Origin: Bacteroidales bacterium
GTDB taxonomy: Bacteria > Bacteroidota > Bacteroidia > Bacteroidales > UBA10428
Direction: 5' to 3'
NCBI GenBank assembly: GCA_003508755.1
Contig: DNTK01000577.1
Span: 1-9,632, forward strand
DNA: 9,632 bases
Made by a program: the position numbers and the translations under genes. The notes below the pieces were generated by a model, which saw only the letters and a program-made list of their open reading frames with translations, made no database searches and was not told the DNA's origin. Positions 1 to 8,365 of this stretch are shown one piece after another (position 1 is the stretch's first letter; the number at the start of each line of letters is the position of its first letter).

Positions 1-80
1 GTCCTCTTGATATCGGTATTGACCGGGGTGTTTACCCTCAGCCAAAAACCTTTTTAGTAGGATTACAAATCGGATTTTAA
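1..80 (+). CDS. SusC-like TonB-dependent outer-membrane transporter, C-terminal end only (5' truncated by window)
   Basis: The frame starting at base 3 reads 25 codons to a TAA at 78-80. The peptide contains DRGVYPQPKTFLVGLQIGF, the typical end of SusC/RagA transporters: a D-x-G-x-YPQP-x-T-F stretch, then a last beta-strand ending in Phe, which is the usual signal for beta-barrel insertion in the outer membrane. SusC proteins import glycan fragments using TonB energy and work as a pair with the SusD lid. The complete SusD-like gene starts 23 bp downstream on the same strand, which fits the standard susC-susD operon order and supports the call despite the short visible part. The plug domain, TonB box and signal peptide lie outside the window, so substrate class and intactness cannot be judged. 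Confidence 0.88.
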   Translation, partial: PLDIGIDRGVYPQPKTFLVGLQIGF

Positions 81-103
81 TCAAGACCTTAAGAATTTAA
101 ATT

Positions 104-1708
104 ATGAATAAGATACATTTTAAAATATTGGTTTTTATCGGCATTGTGGCTATGCTTCAAGCTTGTGTCGATGATTTTCTCGAGCTGGAGCCTAAAACCA
201 ACCTACTCGAGGCAAATGCTTACAAAACTGAACAGGATGCCTTCCTGGCAATGACAGCAGTATATGATGCACAGCATGTATTTAACTGGAATTTTGTACC
301 CATACAATCCGATATCTTTTCAGACGATGCCTTTACCGCCGGAGAACCAGGCGGGGGAATGGGCCAATGGCAGGATCAGGAAACCTCCCTGCTTGACGCG
401 GAGAACGGAGCATCCCGGGATTTATGGAACCGCTGTTATTCAGGTATTTACCGTGCCAATTTTTACTTTCTTAAGGAAGCTGAAATTGCCTGGGAAGACA
501 ATGCAACTAAACAACGCATGCATGCAGAGGTATTGGCACTGAGAGCCTATTTTTATTGGGATTTAGTACGTCATTTTGGTTGGGTTCCAATTATTGAAAG
601 TTACATATCTGACCCTGAGGCTTATAAATCCATCCCACAATCTACACCCGGTGAAGTTTACGGACTAATTGTACGCGATTTATTGGCAGCCCTGCCTAAT
701 TTGCCCGAAGAAGTGCCGAACAGCGAACTTGGAAGAATAACTCAAGATATGGTTCAAGTGCTACTGGCGCGTATATATATGTTCCACGAAGGATTTGCCA
801 AACCGGTTATGGGGCTTACAGACGACCTTACTGACGGCACAACTGTGGTTAATAAGGCTTATGTGAGCAGTGCCATGGATGGTATCATTGGCTCAGGTCG
901 CTATTACCTTTTACCCGATTATAACGATGTATTTGACTGGGCCAATGAAAATAACGATGAGTCGATTTTCGAATGGCAATATTCTGAGAAGGCCATTTCA
1001 GGCGATTGGGGCGGATGGAATGTCAATGGGAATTTTTCGGTAGTATTTTATGGTGTTCGCGACCCACAGGGAGATCCAAATATAATGAATGGCTGGAGTT
1101 TTGGAACTGTTAGCTGGTCTTTGTTAAATGAGTTTGAGGCTGGAGATCCAAGGCTAAATGCAACAATATACAGTGCAAACGATAGTTTAACAGGCTATAC
1201 CCGTGGCTTCCAAAATACAGGATATTTCCAGTACAAGTATATGCCAAGGGCAGCTTTTGATCCTACAACCGTTGGGGGGATAAGGGATCATAATTGGCCC
1301 ATTAATTATAAAGATATGCGCTATGCCGAAGTACTGCTTATCGCAGCTGAGCTTTTCATGGATAGTGATAATGCCAAAGCTACCGGTTACCTGAACGAGG
1401 TTCGTACCCGCGCTATGGGACCAGGTGCTACACTTACTTCCATCGACCTGGATGATATTTACCACGAGCGAAGGGTAGAATTAGCCGGTGAGGGACATCG
1501 TAAGTGGGATTTGTTGCGTCGTGGACTTACCTACGCCAAAACACAGATTGATGCGAGTTGGGTAATTCCGCCAGAGGCTGAGAGTCCATCTGATTTTGAA
1601 GGAAGACAATTTATTACCGATACCTGGGGCATGCTTCCTATACCGGCAAGTGAAATAAGATTAGTAAACGAAGGAATGCTGGTACAGCATGTTCCTGCAT
1701 TTAAATAG
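104..1708 (+). CDS. SusD/RagB-family outer-membrane glycan-binding lipoprotein
   Basis: This 534-residue protein has the usual length for SusD. It starts with a lipoprotein signal: basic n-region, hydrophobic core, lipobox LQAC with Cys21, then VDD, matching the acidic surface-export signal after the lipid-bearing Cys of Bacteroidota lipoproteins. It should therefore sit on the cell surface. SusD-family marks are ALRAYFYWDLVRHFGWVP (about 145-162, TPR-like helices), YLNEVRTRA (429-437), ERRVELAGEGHRKWDLLRRG (455-474) and a closing LPIPASEIRLVNEGMLVQ (511-528). The family forms a hinged lid over the SusC barrel and helps bind and deliver glycan fragments. The gene follows the SusC tail by 23 bp, so the two are very likely co-transcribed, and a strong terminator follows. 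Exposed aromatics such as those in DWGGWNVNGN (301-310) could contribute to sugar binding, but this is a guess. Substrate cannot be read from the sequence; the neighbouring hydrolases suggest a beta-glucan. Confidence 0.95.
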   Translation: MNKIHFKILVFIGIVAMLQACVDDFLELEPKTNLLEANAYKTEQDAFLAMTAVYDAQHVFNWNFVPIQSDIFSDDAFTAGEPGGGMGQWQDQETSLLDAENGASRDLWNRCYSGIYRANFYFLKEAEIAWEDNATKQRMHAEVLALRAYFYWDLVRHFGWVPIIESYISDPEAYKSIPQSTPGEVYGLIVRDLLAALPNLPEEVPNSELGRITQDMVQVLLARIYMFHEGFAKPVMGLTDDLTDGTTVVNKAYVSSAMDGIIGSGRYYLLPDYNDVFDWANENNDESIFEWQYSEKAISGDWGGWNVNGNFSVVFYGVRDPQGDPNIMNGWSFGTVSWSLLNEFEAGDPRLNATIYSANDSLTGYTRGFQNTGYFQYKYMPRAAFDPTTVGGIRDHNWPINYKDMRYAEVLLIAAELFMDSDNAKATGYLNEVRTRAMGPGATLTSIDLDDIYHERRVELAGEGHRKWDLLRRGLTYAKTQIDASWVIPPEAESPSDFEGRQFITDTWGMLPIPASEIRLVNEGMLVQHVPAFK

Positions 1709-1727
1709 TTAAAAATTCTTATCATAC

Positions 1728-1756
1728 AGAAGCTGGTATATGCCAGCTTCTTTTTT
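1728..1756 (+). terminator. Rho-independent terminator after the susC-susD operon
   Basis: A perfect 8-bp stem GAAGCTGG (1729-1736) / CCAGCTTC (1743-1750), extendable by A1728-T1751, encloses the 6-nt loop TATATG and is followed directly by a run of six T (1751-1756). It begins about 20 bp after the SusD stop codon. It should separate the transporter operon from the regulator gene, whose start lies about 55 bp further on, so the regulator probably has its own promoter. Confidence 0.88.
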
Positions 1757-1812
1757 ATATACCTGTTTACAAAAAATTGATATCTTTATTGCTAACACTG
1801 TCAATATTATCT

Positions 1813-4791
1813 ATGCGCTTTAAAGTATCTCTATTTCTGTTCATGGTATTCAGCTGTTTTCTGGTTTCTTTTTCTTCGGAACATCCCGGTTTTCAGGAAC
1901 TAAAATTTTCCAGTTTAAGTACACTTGAAGGTCTTGCTCATAATAATGTTGAATGCATAATAAAAGACACTGAAGGTTTTATTTGGATAGGTACACGCAA
2001 TGGTTTATGCCGCTTCGACGGATACGAAATAAAAACCTTCACCCATTCGCCTGCCGACTCGAACACCCTGTCGGGAAACAGAATATTAAGTATTGCCGAA
2101 GATAAATCGGGTTTCTTATGGATTGGCACATACAACAACGGCTTAAACCGGCTGAATAAGACAACGAATACCATCACCCGATTTCCACATTTGCAACATG
2201 GAAACAACATTACCAAAATTAAGGTATTTGGCGACAGCAGTATCTGGTTTTGCACAAATTACGGGTTAACACAATATATCCCTGCGGCCGATACCTTCAT
2301 CCATCGCAACATGCAAAGCAATAATTCAAGTGGTCTGAACTCCAATAATTTATACGATATTCTGGAAACCAGAAACGGAGAAATATATGTTGGTACAGAG
2401 CATCAAACGATTCAGCAATTTGATAAAACTAGCGGAGTATTTAAGAATATACCCTATAAAAGAGACCCACGTCTGAACATTGATTACAAAAAAACACTTA
2501 TCGAAGATAATAATGGTATTATATGGATTACAGCCAATGTACACGGATTGTGTTCGTATAATCCAGAAAATGGTGAATCAGAAATATATACCGAGTTTAA
2601 CAGCGATTTAACTACCAATATTTTAATGGGTAGCATGGATCTTGATGAATCAGGAAACATTTGGTTAAGTACCGATGATGAGGGGATTATGGTGTTTAAT
2701 CCCCAAACTAAGGAATTTTATAACATCAAGAAAACAGACTCAGAAAACAGTATTACCAGCAACCATGTGTATACTTTATACTTCGACAACCAGAATTTCC
2801 TGTGGGTCGGTACTTTTGATGAGGGCGTCTGTTATTACGATCCAGACCGTTATAAATTTGCCCCTTCGCTTTACAAACCAAATGATCTAACTATACTTAG
2901 CGGTAAGTCTGTTATTAGTATTTTCCAGGACTCTGAAGAAAGAATATGGGTAGGTACCGATGGTGACGGACTTTACAGAATCAATGCAGATGGTTCTATC
3001 ATCGAATATCACCACAACACATCCAACATAAATACCCTTAGCACCGAGGTTATTACCAGCATCAATGAAGATCATCTTGGTAATATCTTACTCGGCACTT
3101 ATGCTGCCGGGTTTATGATCCTGGATCCTAAAACTAATTTAATAACCCGTATTTATCAGGGAGAGATTGCCCTTGAGCAATTAGCTTCAAGCAGTATTTG
3201 GAATATTTTCCGCGACAGCGACGATCGCATTTGGCTGGGGTGTTTGGGAACAGGTCTTGATTTATACGACCCTGATGAGGGAACATTTACAAACTATGGC
3301 CCGCAGGCACAGCGTGATGAAAAGATTGACTTCCCGAATGTAATGGCTATCATGGAAATTGATGATGGTGATCTTTGGTTTGGAACAGAAGGCCAAGGAA
3401 TTTACATCCTGGATCGACAAACACAAAAGTTTCTTCAACTCCCTCCAGACTCTACTCAAACTATTACCACGCAAGGTTTGATAAAGTGTTTTTACCAGGA
3501 CAAATGGGGAAATGTATGGATAGGAACCGAGGGAAACGGCCTATTTACCTATTATCAGAAATCAAAAGAATTTAGAGAATATACAATTGATGATGGGTTA
3601 TCCAGCAATATCGTGGAAAGTATTATTGAGGATGCACATGGCTCAATCTGGTTGGGCACCAGCAATGGTTTGAGTGTTTATGATCCCAACACAGAAAAAT
3701 TCAGAACTTACCTTATGGATGAAGGATTGAGCGGGAACAAGTTTAATCAGAATGCCATGATAAAGCTTTCAGATGGCCGAATTATCAGTGGCACATCCAA
3801 TGGATTGGATGTATTTGAACCAGAAAAGATTATAACAAACCCAATTCTTCCAAAAATAGTATTTACCACCTTTAAAATCCTCAACCAGGAAGTACACGTT
3901 AATCAAATGATAAACGATAGGATTATCCTCTCATCTGACGTAAACTATTGCAAGGAAATTGTTTTAAGTAATCGTGATAAATCATTTTCATTAGCCTTTG
4001 CTGCTCTTAACTATACATTGCCCAATAAATGTCAGTATGCCTATAAAATGGAAGGTTTTGACGATAATTGGATCTATACTTCATCTAAAATCCGGTCTGC
4101 CACCTATACAAACCTTCCTGCAGGATCTTATACTTTTTATGTAAAATCTTCGAATAATGATGGTAAATGGGGCAACAACCTTCGAAAAATAAGTATTAAA
4201 ATTTTACCCCCCTTTTATGAAACCTGGTGGTTTAAAACACTGGTTATATTCCTGGTCGTATTAATCATCTTTTTAGGCTATCGCTATCGATTAAATTCTG
4301 TGCGTAATACTTTCTTAAAACAACAATTCGAGCAGGAAAAAAAGATTATAAAGCTGGAAAAAGACAAGCTTGACAACGAATTGCAAAAGCTAACTTTCCA
4401 CATATTGAACCGTAACCGTGAATTAATTGATCAAAAAAACCGGCTATTGGGATTATCCATGAAAGCAAAAGAATCTGTGAGGATAGGTTTACAAAACATC
4501 ATTTCAAAACTGGATGAAGAATTAAGTGATGACCGTGACTGGAAATACATTGAACCCCAACTCGATAAAGTCTATAACAATTTTGTTTCCAGACTCAAAG
4601 AAAAACATCCTGATTTAAACCTTTCAGAGATTAAAATTGCAGCCTATGTGCGCATGAATCTCAGTACAAAAGAGATTTCCGAGTTCATGCACAAAACTAC
4701 CAGGGCAATTGAAAACGACCGGTACCGGTTAAGAAAGAAGATTGGTCTTGACACCAATGATTCTCTAAAAGCTTATCTAAATGCTTTATAA
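1813..4791 (+). CDS. Membrane-spanning one-component PUL regulator: 14-blade Reg_prop sensor, Y_Y_Y domain, TM helix, coiled coil, LuxR-type HTH
   Basis: From ATG 1813 the product is 992 residues and begins with a good signal peptide (MRFKVSLFLFMVFSCFLVSF). The open frame extends to a TTG at 1777, but that start would put 12 further residues ahead of the signal peptide, so ATG 1813 is preferred. Residues about 30-665 hold 14 propeller repeats, each with an [IL]-[WYIL]-x-[GST]-T-like strand at about 57, 102, 144, 191, 237, 283, 330, 378, 425, 473, 521, 568, 612 and 657: two seven-bladed propellers. A Y_Y_Y (triple Tyr) domain follows (about 680-800), then one TM helix (about 806-824), a Lys/Glu-rich coiled coil (about 826-885), and a C-terminal helix-turn-helix (about 936-990) with LSTKEISEFMHKTTRAIEN and DRYRLRKKIGL, LuxR/GerE-like. 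The sensor half matches hybrid two-component PUL regulators, but no histidine kinase, receiver or AraC domain is present. It probably binds an oligosaccharide in the periplasm and controls the locus from the inner membrane. Target genes are inferred from position. Confidence 0.92.
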   Translation: MRFKVSLFLFMVFSCFLVSFSSEHPGFQELKFSSLSTLEGLAHNNVECIIKDTEGFIWIGTRNGLCRFDGYEIKTFTHSPADSNTLSGNRILSIAEDKSGFLWIGTYNNGLNRLNKTTNTITRFPHLQHGNNITKIKVFGDSSIWFCTNYGLTQYIPAADTFIHRNMQSNNSSGLNSNNLYDILETRNGEIYVGTEHQTIQQFDKTSGVFKNIPYKRDPRLNIDYKKTLIEDNNGIIWITANVHGLCSYNPENGESEIYTEFNSDLTTNILMGSMDLDESGNIWLSTDDEGIMVFNPQTKEFYNIKKTDSENSITSNHVYTLYFDNQNFLWVGTFDEGVCYYDPDRYKFAPSLYKPNDLTILSGKSVISIFQDSEERIWVGTDGDGLYRINADGSIIEYHHNTSNINTLSTEVITSINEDHLGNILLGTYAAGFMILDPKTNLITRIYQGEIALEQLASSSIWNIFRDSDDRIWLGCLGTGLDLYDPDEGTFTNYGPQAQRDEKIDFPNVMAIMEIDDGDLWFGTEGQGIYILDRQTQKFLQLPPDSTQTITTQGLIKCFYQDKWGNVWIGTEGNGLFTYYQKSKEFREYTIDDGLSSNIVESIIEDAHGSIWLGTSNGLSVYDPNTEKFRTYLMDEGLSGNKFNQNAMIKLSDGRIISGTSNGLDVFEPEKIITNPILPKIVFTTFKILNQEVHVNQMINDRIILSSDVNYCKEIVLSNRDKSFSLAFAALNYTLPNKCQYAYKMEGFDDNWIYTSSKIRSATYTNLPAGSYTFYVKSSNNDGKWGNNLRKISIKILPPFYETWWFKTLVIFLVVLIIFLGYRYRLNSVRNTFLKQQFEQEKKIIKLEKDKLDNELQKLTFHILNRNRELIDQKNRLLGLSMKAKESVRIGLQNIISKLDEELSDDRDWKYIEPQLDKVYNNFVSRLKEKHPDLNLSEIKIAAYVRMNLSTKEISEFMHKTTRAIENDRYRLRKKIGLDTNDSLKAYLNAL

Positions 4792-4834
4792 GTTTTGTGT
4801 TTGCTAAAAAAAATCTCCTTATTTAGGTTGTCAT

Positions 4835-4850
4835 ATACTTTCGGAAGTAT
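4835..4850. terminator. Weak hairpin between convergent genes, possible bidirectional terminator
   Basis: The 62-bp gap between the regulator stop and the convergent GH3 stop contains a small inverted repeat, ATACTT / AAGTAT with loop TCGG, immediately beside the GH3 stop codon. On the + strand it is followed only by TTT then CC. On the minus strand a run of eight T (the A-tract at about 4806-4813) comes some 20 nt later. The stem is short and AT-rich, so termination is plausible from position but weakly supported by structure. Confidence 0.3.
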
Positions 4851-4853
4851 TTC

Positions 4854-6716
4854 CTAGTATTTTAAACCATATCCAAATGGATACAGCGGTGTGATGGTTG
4901 TATCCCAGAAATTGGGGCCGTACTTTCCTTCAAAATCCTCCACCGCTTTTGGCCAGGAGTGAGGCAAAGTACCACTAAAATTATAATCACCAAATAATAC
5001 TTCTGCCACACCATCGCCTTCGGATCCGGGCAACCAGGCTGCAATAAAAGCATCTGACTGGTTTATTTGCTTCGTAGTAACAAGAGGACGACCCGAAACT
5101 AATATGACGATTATTTTTGGTCCTTTACCTGCATATGCATGAATGTATTGCTGATGATTTTCACTGAGTGTAAGTGAATATTCACTTCCTTCCTCCTTTA
5201 TATCACCAAACATCTCTGCATAAGGTGTTTCTCCAACAACAATAATTGCTACATCGGCATCGAGATGAGGATTTGTACCAAGAGAGTCATATACTACTGT
5301 TGTTTGAGCTTTTTGTTGAATCCCCTCCAAAATGGTTGTGGCGCCTGAATAGTTAATTGCAATGTCCCTCCAGCCCTTATAGTTTCCTTGCCAACCAATG
5401 GTCCATCCACCCGATTGCAACCCTGAGTTGTTTGCATGCTCACCAACGACAACAATCTTTTCCATGTGCTCATCATCGATGGGTAACACATCATGTTCAT
5501 GTTTGAGTAAAACCAGCGACTCACGAACCGCTTGTCTGGCGATATCACGATGCTCAGGAGCTCCAATTTTTCCTGCCAGCGTAGTATCCGGAAAAGGATT
5601 TTCGAAAAGCCCTAACCGAAACTTTTGGCGCAATATTCTTCGAACAGCATCATCAATTCTTTCCATCGGAACAACACCTGATTGAACACCTTTTTTCAAA
5701 CTATCCTGAAAGGGTGCCAGATTTCCATCAACGGCCATAACCATATCAACACCTGCATTGATAATATCGTTTTTACCAAATCGAAAATATCCCTGCCAAT
5801 CGGAAACAACAATACCATCGAAACCCATTCCGGTTTTGAGTGTGTCCGTTATCAGTTCTTTGTGTGCATGCATGGATATGCTATCGATAGAATTAAAAGA
5901 AACCATAATTGCTCCTATTCCCTCCTCAACAACGTCTCTGTATGGCGGTAGAAGTCGCTCACTTACTTCTTTCATGGTAAGTGATGTGTTTCCACCTTCT
6001 ATACCATAATCCGTGGCACCATCACCTACATAGTGTTTGGCGGTTACAAGTACCGTATGGCTGTCAGACAATTTACCCTGGTGCCCTCTGACAGATGCTT
6101 TGGCAAATTCCTGAGTCATTTCAGTACTCTCGGAGAAAGCTTCATATACGCGGCCCCATTTTTCATTATAAGGAATGGCAATACAAGGTGTAAACGCCCA
6201 GTTAAATCCTGTAGCCTGGGTTTCTAGTGCGGTAATTGCGGCAGTCTTTTCAACTAGCTGAACATTGCCACTTGCTCCCAATCCGATATTATGCGGAAAG
6301 ATGGTAGCTCCGTTGAAGGTGTTTTGTCCATGAACTGCATCAACAGCAAACAAAAGCGGAATACCCAGGCGGGTTGATAATGCTTTTTTTTGTAATTCCG
6401 TAAAGCGCGATTGCCAGCCAGCAGCATCCTCGCCAGGATAAGGCCCATGTGTATGAATTATGGAACCTAAATATTTAGCCGTTATGTCATCATCTACATT
6501 GTTATCGAAATGCCTCACTTGCGACATTTGACCAATTTTTTCTTCCAGTGTCATTTGGGATAAAAGTGCTTCAACTTTTCGCTCAATTTCTTCTTCAAAA
6601 TTAACTTCTCTGGATGAGAAAGCACCAAATAGCACAGTTAAAATAATTACAGCAAGAGTTATAATTAAGATGGGCACTTTGTGGCCTTGTTTGCTTTTTT
6701 TGTTCGTATACATCAT
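4854..6716 (-). CDS. Glycoside hydrolase family 3 beta-glucosidase / exo-beta-glucanase (barley ExoI type)
   Basis: The 620-residue protein has the two-domain GH3 layout without a C-terminal fibronectin III domain, close in length to barley beta-glucan exohydrolase. Family marks: FAVDAVHGQN (123-132), EKWGRVYEAFSES (185-197), AKHYVGDGATDYG (226-238), GIVVSDWQG (301-309) with likely nucleophile Asp306, GGWTIGWQGN (436-445), and VVGETPYAEMFGD (493-505) with likely acid/base Glu501. Asp126, Arg189, Lys227 and His228 fit the conserved glucose-binding set, and Trp307 with a Trp in GGWTIGWQG would form the aromatic clamp giving exohydrolases broad linkage tolerance. The enzyme should release glucose from non-reducing ends of beta-glucans. 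The N-terminus is basic followed by a hydrophobic stretch (about 14-33) without a lipobox, so it is either a cleaved signal or an inner-membrane anchor; periplasmic action is likely. It lies 91 bp downstream of the GH30 gene on the same strand, probably co-transcribed. Two adjacent ATG codons (6716 and 6713) are possible starts. Confidence 0.95.
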   Translation of the reverse strand: MMYTNKKSKQGHKVPILIITLAVIILTVLFGAFSSREVNFEEEIERKVEALLSQMTLEEKIGQMSQVRHFDNNVDDDITAKYLGSIIHTHGPYPGEDAAGWQSRFTELQKKALSTRLGIPLLFAVDAVHGQNTFNGATIFPHNIGLGASGNVQLVEKTAAITALETQATGFNWAFTPCIAIPYNEKWGRVYEAFSESTEMTQEFAKASVRGHQGKLSDSHTVLVTAKHYVGDGATDYGIEGGNTSLTMKEVSERLLPPYRDVVEEGIGAIMVSFNSIDSISMHAHKELITDTLKTGMGFDGIVVSDWQGYFRFGKNDIINAGVDMVMAVDGNLAPFQDSLKKGVQSGVVPMERIDDAVRRILRQKFRLGLFENPFPDTTLAGKIGAPEHRDIARQAVRESLVLLKHEHDVLPIDDEHMEKIVVVGEHANNSGLQSGGWTIGWQGNYKGWRDIAINYSGATTILEGIQQKAQTTVVYDSLGTNPHLDADVAIIVVGETPYAEMFGDIKEEGSEYSLTLSENHQQYIHAYAGKGPKIIVILVSGRPLVTTKQINQSDAFIAAWLPGSEGDGVAEVLFGDYNFSGTLPHSWPKAVEDFEGKYGPNFWDTTITPLYPFGYGLKY

Positions 6717-6807
6717 GATAGATATGGTCTGTTAAGGGGGTGTTTTGTTTTGATTTTTTCAATTCAAGGTATCAATCATTAAATTAATTGCACCAAGATA
6801 GACAAAA

Positions 6808-8250
6808 TTATTTACTGTCAGGAGTTAAAATATAACTCGCGACAGCTCCGGCTTCGAGTGAAGCTGAAATGGTTGAATTACCAGCTGTTATATTAAAATC
6901 AGTTGCTTTGTTGGATTTGTTCAAGACAATTAGCACTAGTGATCCTGTGTGTGTTTTAAATGCCACATTCGGAAGTTCTTTTAGCATCTTCGTTGCAATG
7001 CGCACTGAGCCGGGTTGCACGAATTTAGATGCGTGTGCAACAATGTAATAAGCTGGATTTCGTAAAACGCTGTCTCCATCAATAGTTATTGCACCCAGAC
7101 AACGTGTGCACCCCCCTTGATCGGTATGGGGTTGTTGATATTTATCAGCAGCCAGGTTCCATTCCAGCACTGTTTTACACCAATTGCGGGTAGCTCCGAT
7201 TATCAGATTTTCGGTATGCCACTTTAAATCTTCCTCCAAATTACCCGGGGCTCCGATCCATTGTTCCGTAAAATAAAGGTTCTTGTCAGGAAATGCAGTG
7301 TGTACCTTCGAGATATCCTCGATATTACCTCCATAGAGGTGGAAGGCAGTTCCATCAATGTAAGGATAGGCTTCTGAATCGGAAAGCACTTCCAGTGGAT
7401 AATCTATTCTGTCTGCGTTATGATCGTAGATTATAATTTTGGTGTTTAGATTCGCTTTTTTTAATGCCGGCCCCAGATTATTCTTAATAAACATTGCCTG
7501 TTGTTCAGCAGTCATATACATACTTGGATTGTTACCCGGATGAAGTGGTTCGTTTTGTACCGTAATCGCATCAATGTGTATATTATTCTTTTGCATTTCC
7601 TCTATATAACGAACAAAGTATGTGCTGTAGGCTTCGAAATATTCTTGCCGCAAACTACCACCAATGGCACTTTCATTTGTCTTCATCCACGCTGGTGCTG
7701 ACCATGGGGATCCCATAATTTTTATTTCCGGATTGATCGCCAGAATTTCTTTTAATACTGGTATCAGGTGAACCCGTTCCATGTCCATGTTAAACTGCTT
7801 AAGTTGTGGATCTGTTTTCCCGGGCGGCATATCGTTGTAGGTAAAAACAGAGTCGCTCAAATCTGAAGCACCAATACTTAAGCGCAAGTAACTGATACCA
7901 ATACCTTCTGTGGCACTAAATAATTCATACAACAACTCTTTTTTGTTTGTAGTGCTCATCTGGTTTATCAGACGTGCGCTACCGCCTGTAAGGGTAAAAC
8001 CGAATCCATCCATTTCCTGGTAAACCTTTTGTTCATTTATATCAATATTTAAAGTTTTGTCCGGTTTACTCTTAATCCCACTTTCATAGGCTGTTGGCTG
8101 AAAAAGTATGGATTCGGAAGGGTAAGTAAGCCATCGTTGGGAAATACTGTATTTCCTCTTTACCGGATCTGGTGAGGTAAAACCTATAAATAACAGCCCC
8201 AATATTATCAGGGTGTAAAATTCTTTTTTGTTTGCATTGTATTTTTTCAT
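6808..8250 (-). CDS. Glycoside hydrolase family 30 enzyme, probably subfamily 3 endo-beta-1,6-glucanase
   Basis: This 480-residue protein matches GH30 along its whole length. YQEMDGFGFTLTGGSA (77-92) opens the TIM barrel, followed by ISYLRLSIGASDLS (119-132), IMGSPWSAPAWMKTN (178-192), ITVQNEP (229-235) with acid/base Glu234, DGTAFHLYGG (299-308) and LYFTEQW (325-331) with nucleophile Glu329. The segment DQGGCTRCLGAITIDGD (377-393) and PAYYIVAHASKFVQPGSVRI (399-418) lead into the side beta-sandwich ending at about 478. This pattern is shared by bacterial GH30 subfamilies 1 and 3 (glucosylceramidase, beta-glucosidase, endo-beta-1,6-glucanase). Subfamily 3 is preferred because of the PUL setting and the GH3 partner, but is not proven. 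A hydrophobic segment (about 11-25) serves as signal peptide or anchor; no lipobox Cys and no T9SS tail are present, so the enzyme is probably periplasmic. It is the first gene of the minus-strand pair and faces the repeat-rich 392-bp intergenic region. Confidence 0.93.
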   Translation of the reverse strand: MKKYNANKKEFYTLIILGLLFIGFTSPDPVKRKYSISQRWLTYPSESILFQPTAYESGIKSKPDKTLNIDINEQKVYQEMDGFGFTLTGGSARLINQMSTTNKKELLYELFSATEGIGISYLRLSIGASDLSDSVFTYNDMPPGKTDPQLKQFNMDMERVHLIPVLKEILAINPEIKIMGSPWSAPAWMKTNESAIGGSLRQEYFEAYSTYFVRYIEEMQKNNIHIDAITVQNEPLHPGNNPSMYMTAEQQAMFIKNNLGPALKKANLNTKIIIYDHNADRIDYPLEVLSDSEAYPYIDGTAFHLYGGNIEDISKVHTAFPDKNLYFTEQWIGAPGNLEEDLKWHTENLIIGATRNWCKTVLEWNLAADKYQQPHTDQGGCTRCLGAITIDGDSVLRNPAYYIVAHASKFVQPGSVRIATKMLKELPNVAFKTHTGSLVLIVLNKSNKATDFNITAGNSTISASLEAGAVASYILTPDSK

Positions 8251-8330
8251 GGGTTCAAAAATTATGTTCTTAGGCCAATATTACTTCAATACACTTAACT
8301 TCCTATAAAACTTTGGTTCTCAAAAACTCT

Positions 8331-8350
8331 TGCATTAATAATATAATGCA
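8331..8350. repeat. Perfect 7-6-7 inverted repeat, candidate operator
   Basis: Arms TGCATTA (8331-8337) and TAATGCA (8344-8350) are exact reverse complements, separated by the 6-bp spacer ATAATA. The site lies about 80-100 bp upstream of the GH30 start codon, a plausible position for activator binding. The dyad shape would suit a dimeric helix-turn-helix protein such as the LuxR-type regulator encoded in this window, but that link is inference; an AT-rich chance palindrome is the alternative. Confidence 0.5.
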
Positions 8351-8365
8351 CACAGAAATTAGAAT

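Noticed and set aside
1187..1465. 92-codon open frame on the minus strand inside the SusD gene
   Set aside because: It lies wholly within a well-supported gene, has no recognisable domain, and its residues are the antisense image of the SusD-coding frame.
1781..1788. TATCTTTA as a -7 promoter element for the regulator
   Set aside because: It matches five of six fixed positions of TAnnTTTG and is well placed relative to ATG 1813, but there is no TTG/TTTG about 19-20 bp upstream.
1813..4791. Call of the regulator as a hybrid two-component sensor histidine kinase
   Set aside because: The segment after the TM helix is too short and lacks kinase H-, N- and G-box motifs and a receiver domain; it goes directly from coiled coil to HTH.
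5294..5566. 90-codon open frame on the minus strand inside GH3
   Set aside because: A same-strand shifted frame of a well-conserved, uninterrupted GH3 gene; no domain and no evidence of frameshift.
7501..7701. 66-codon open frame on the + strand opposite GH30
   Set aside because: Antisense to the catalytic core of GH30, with no domain or initiation signal.
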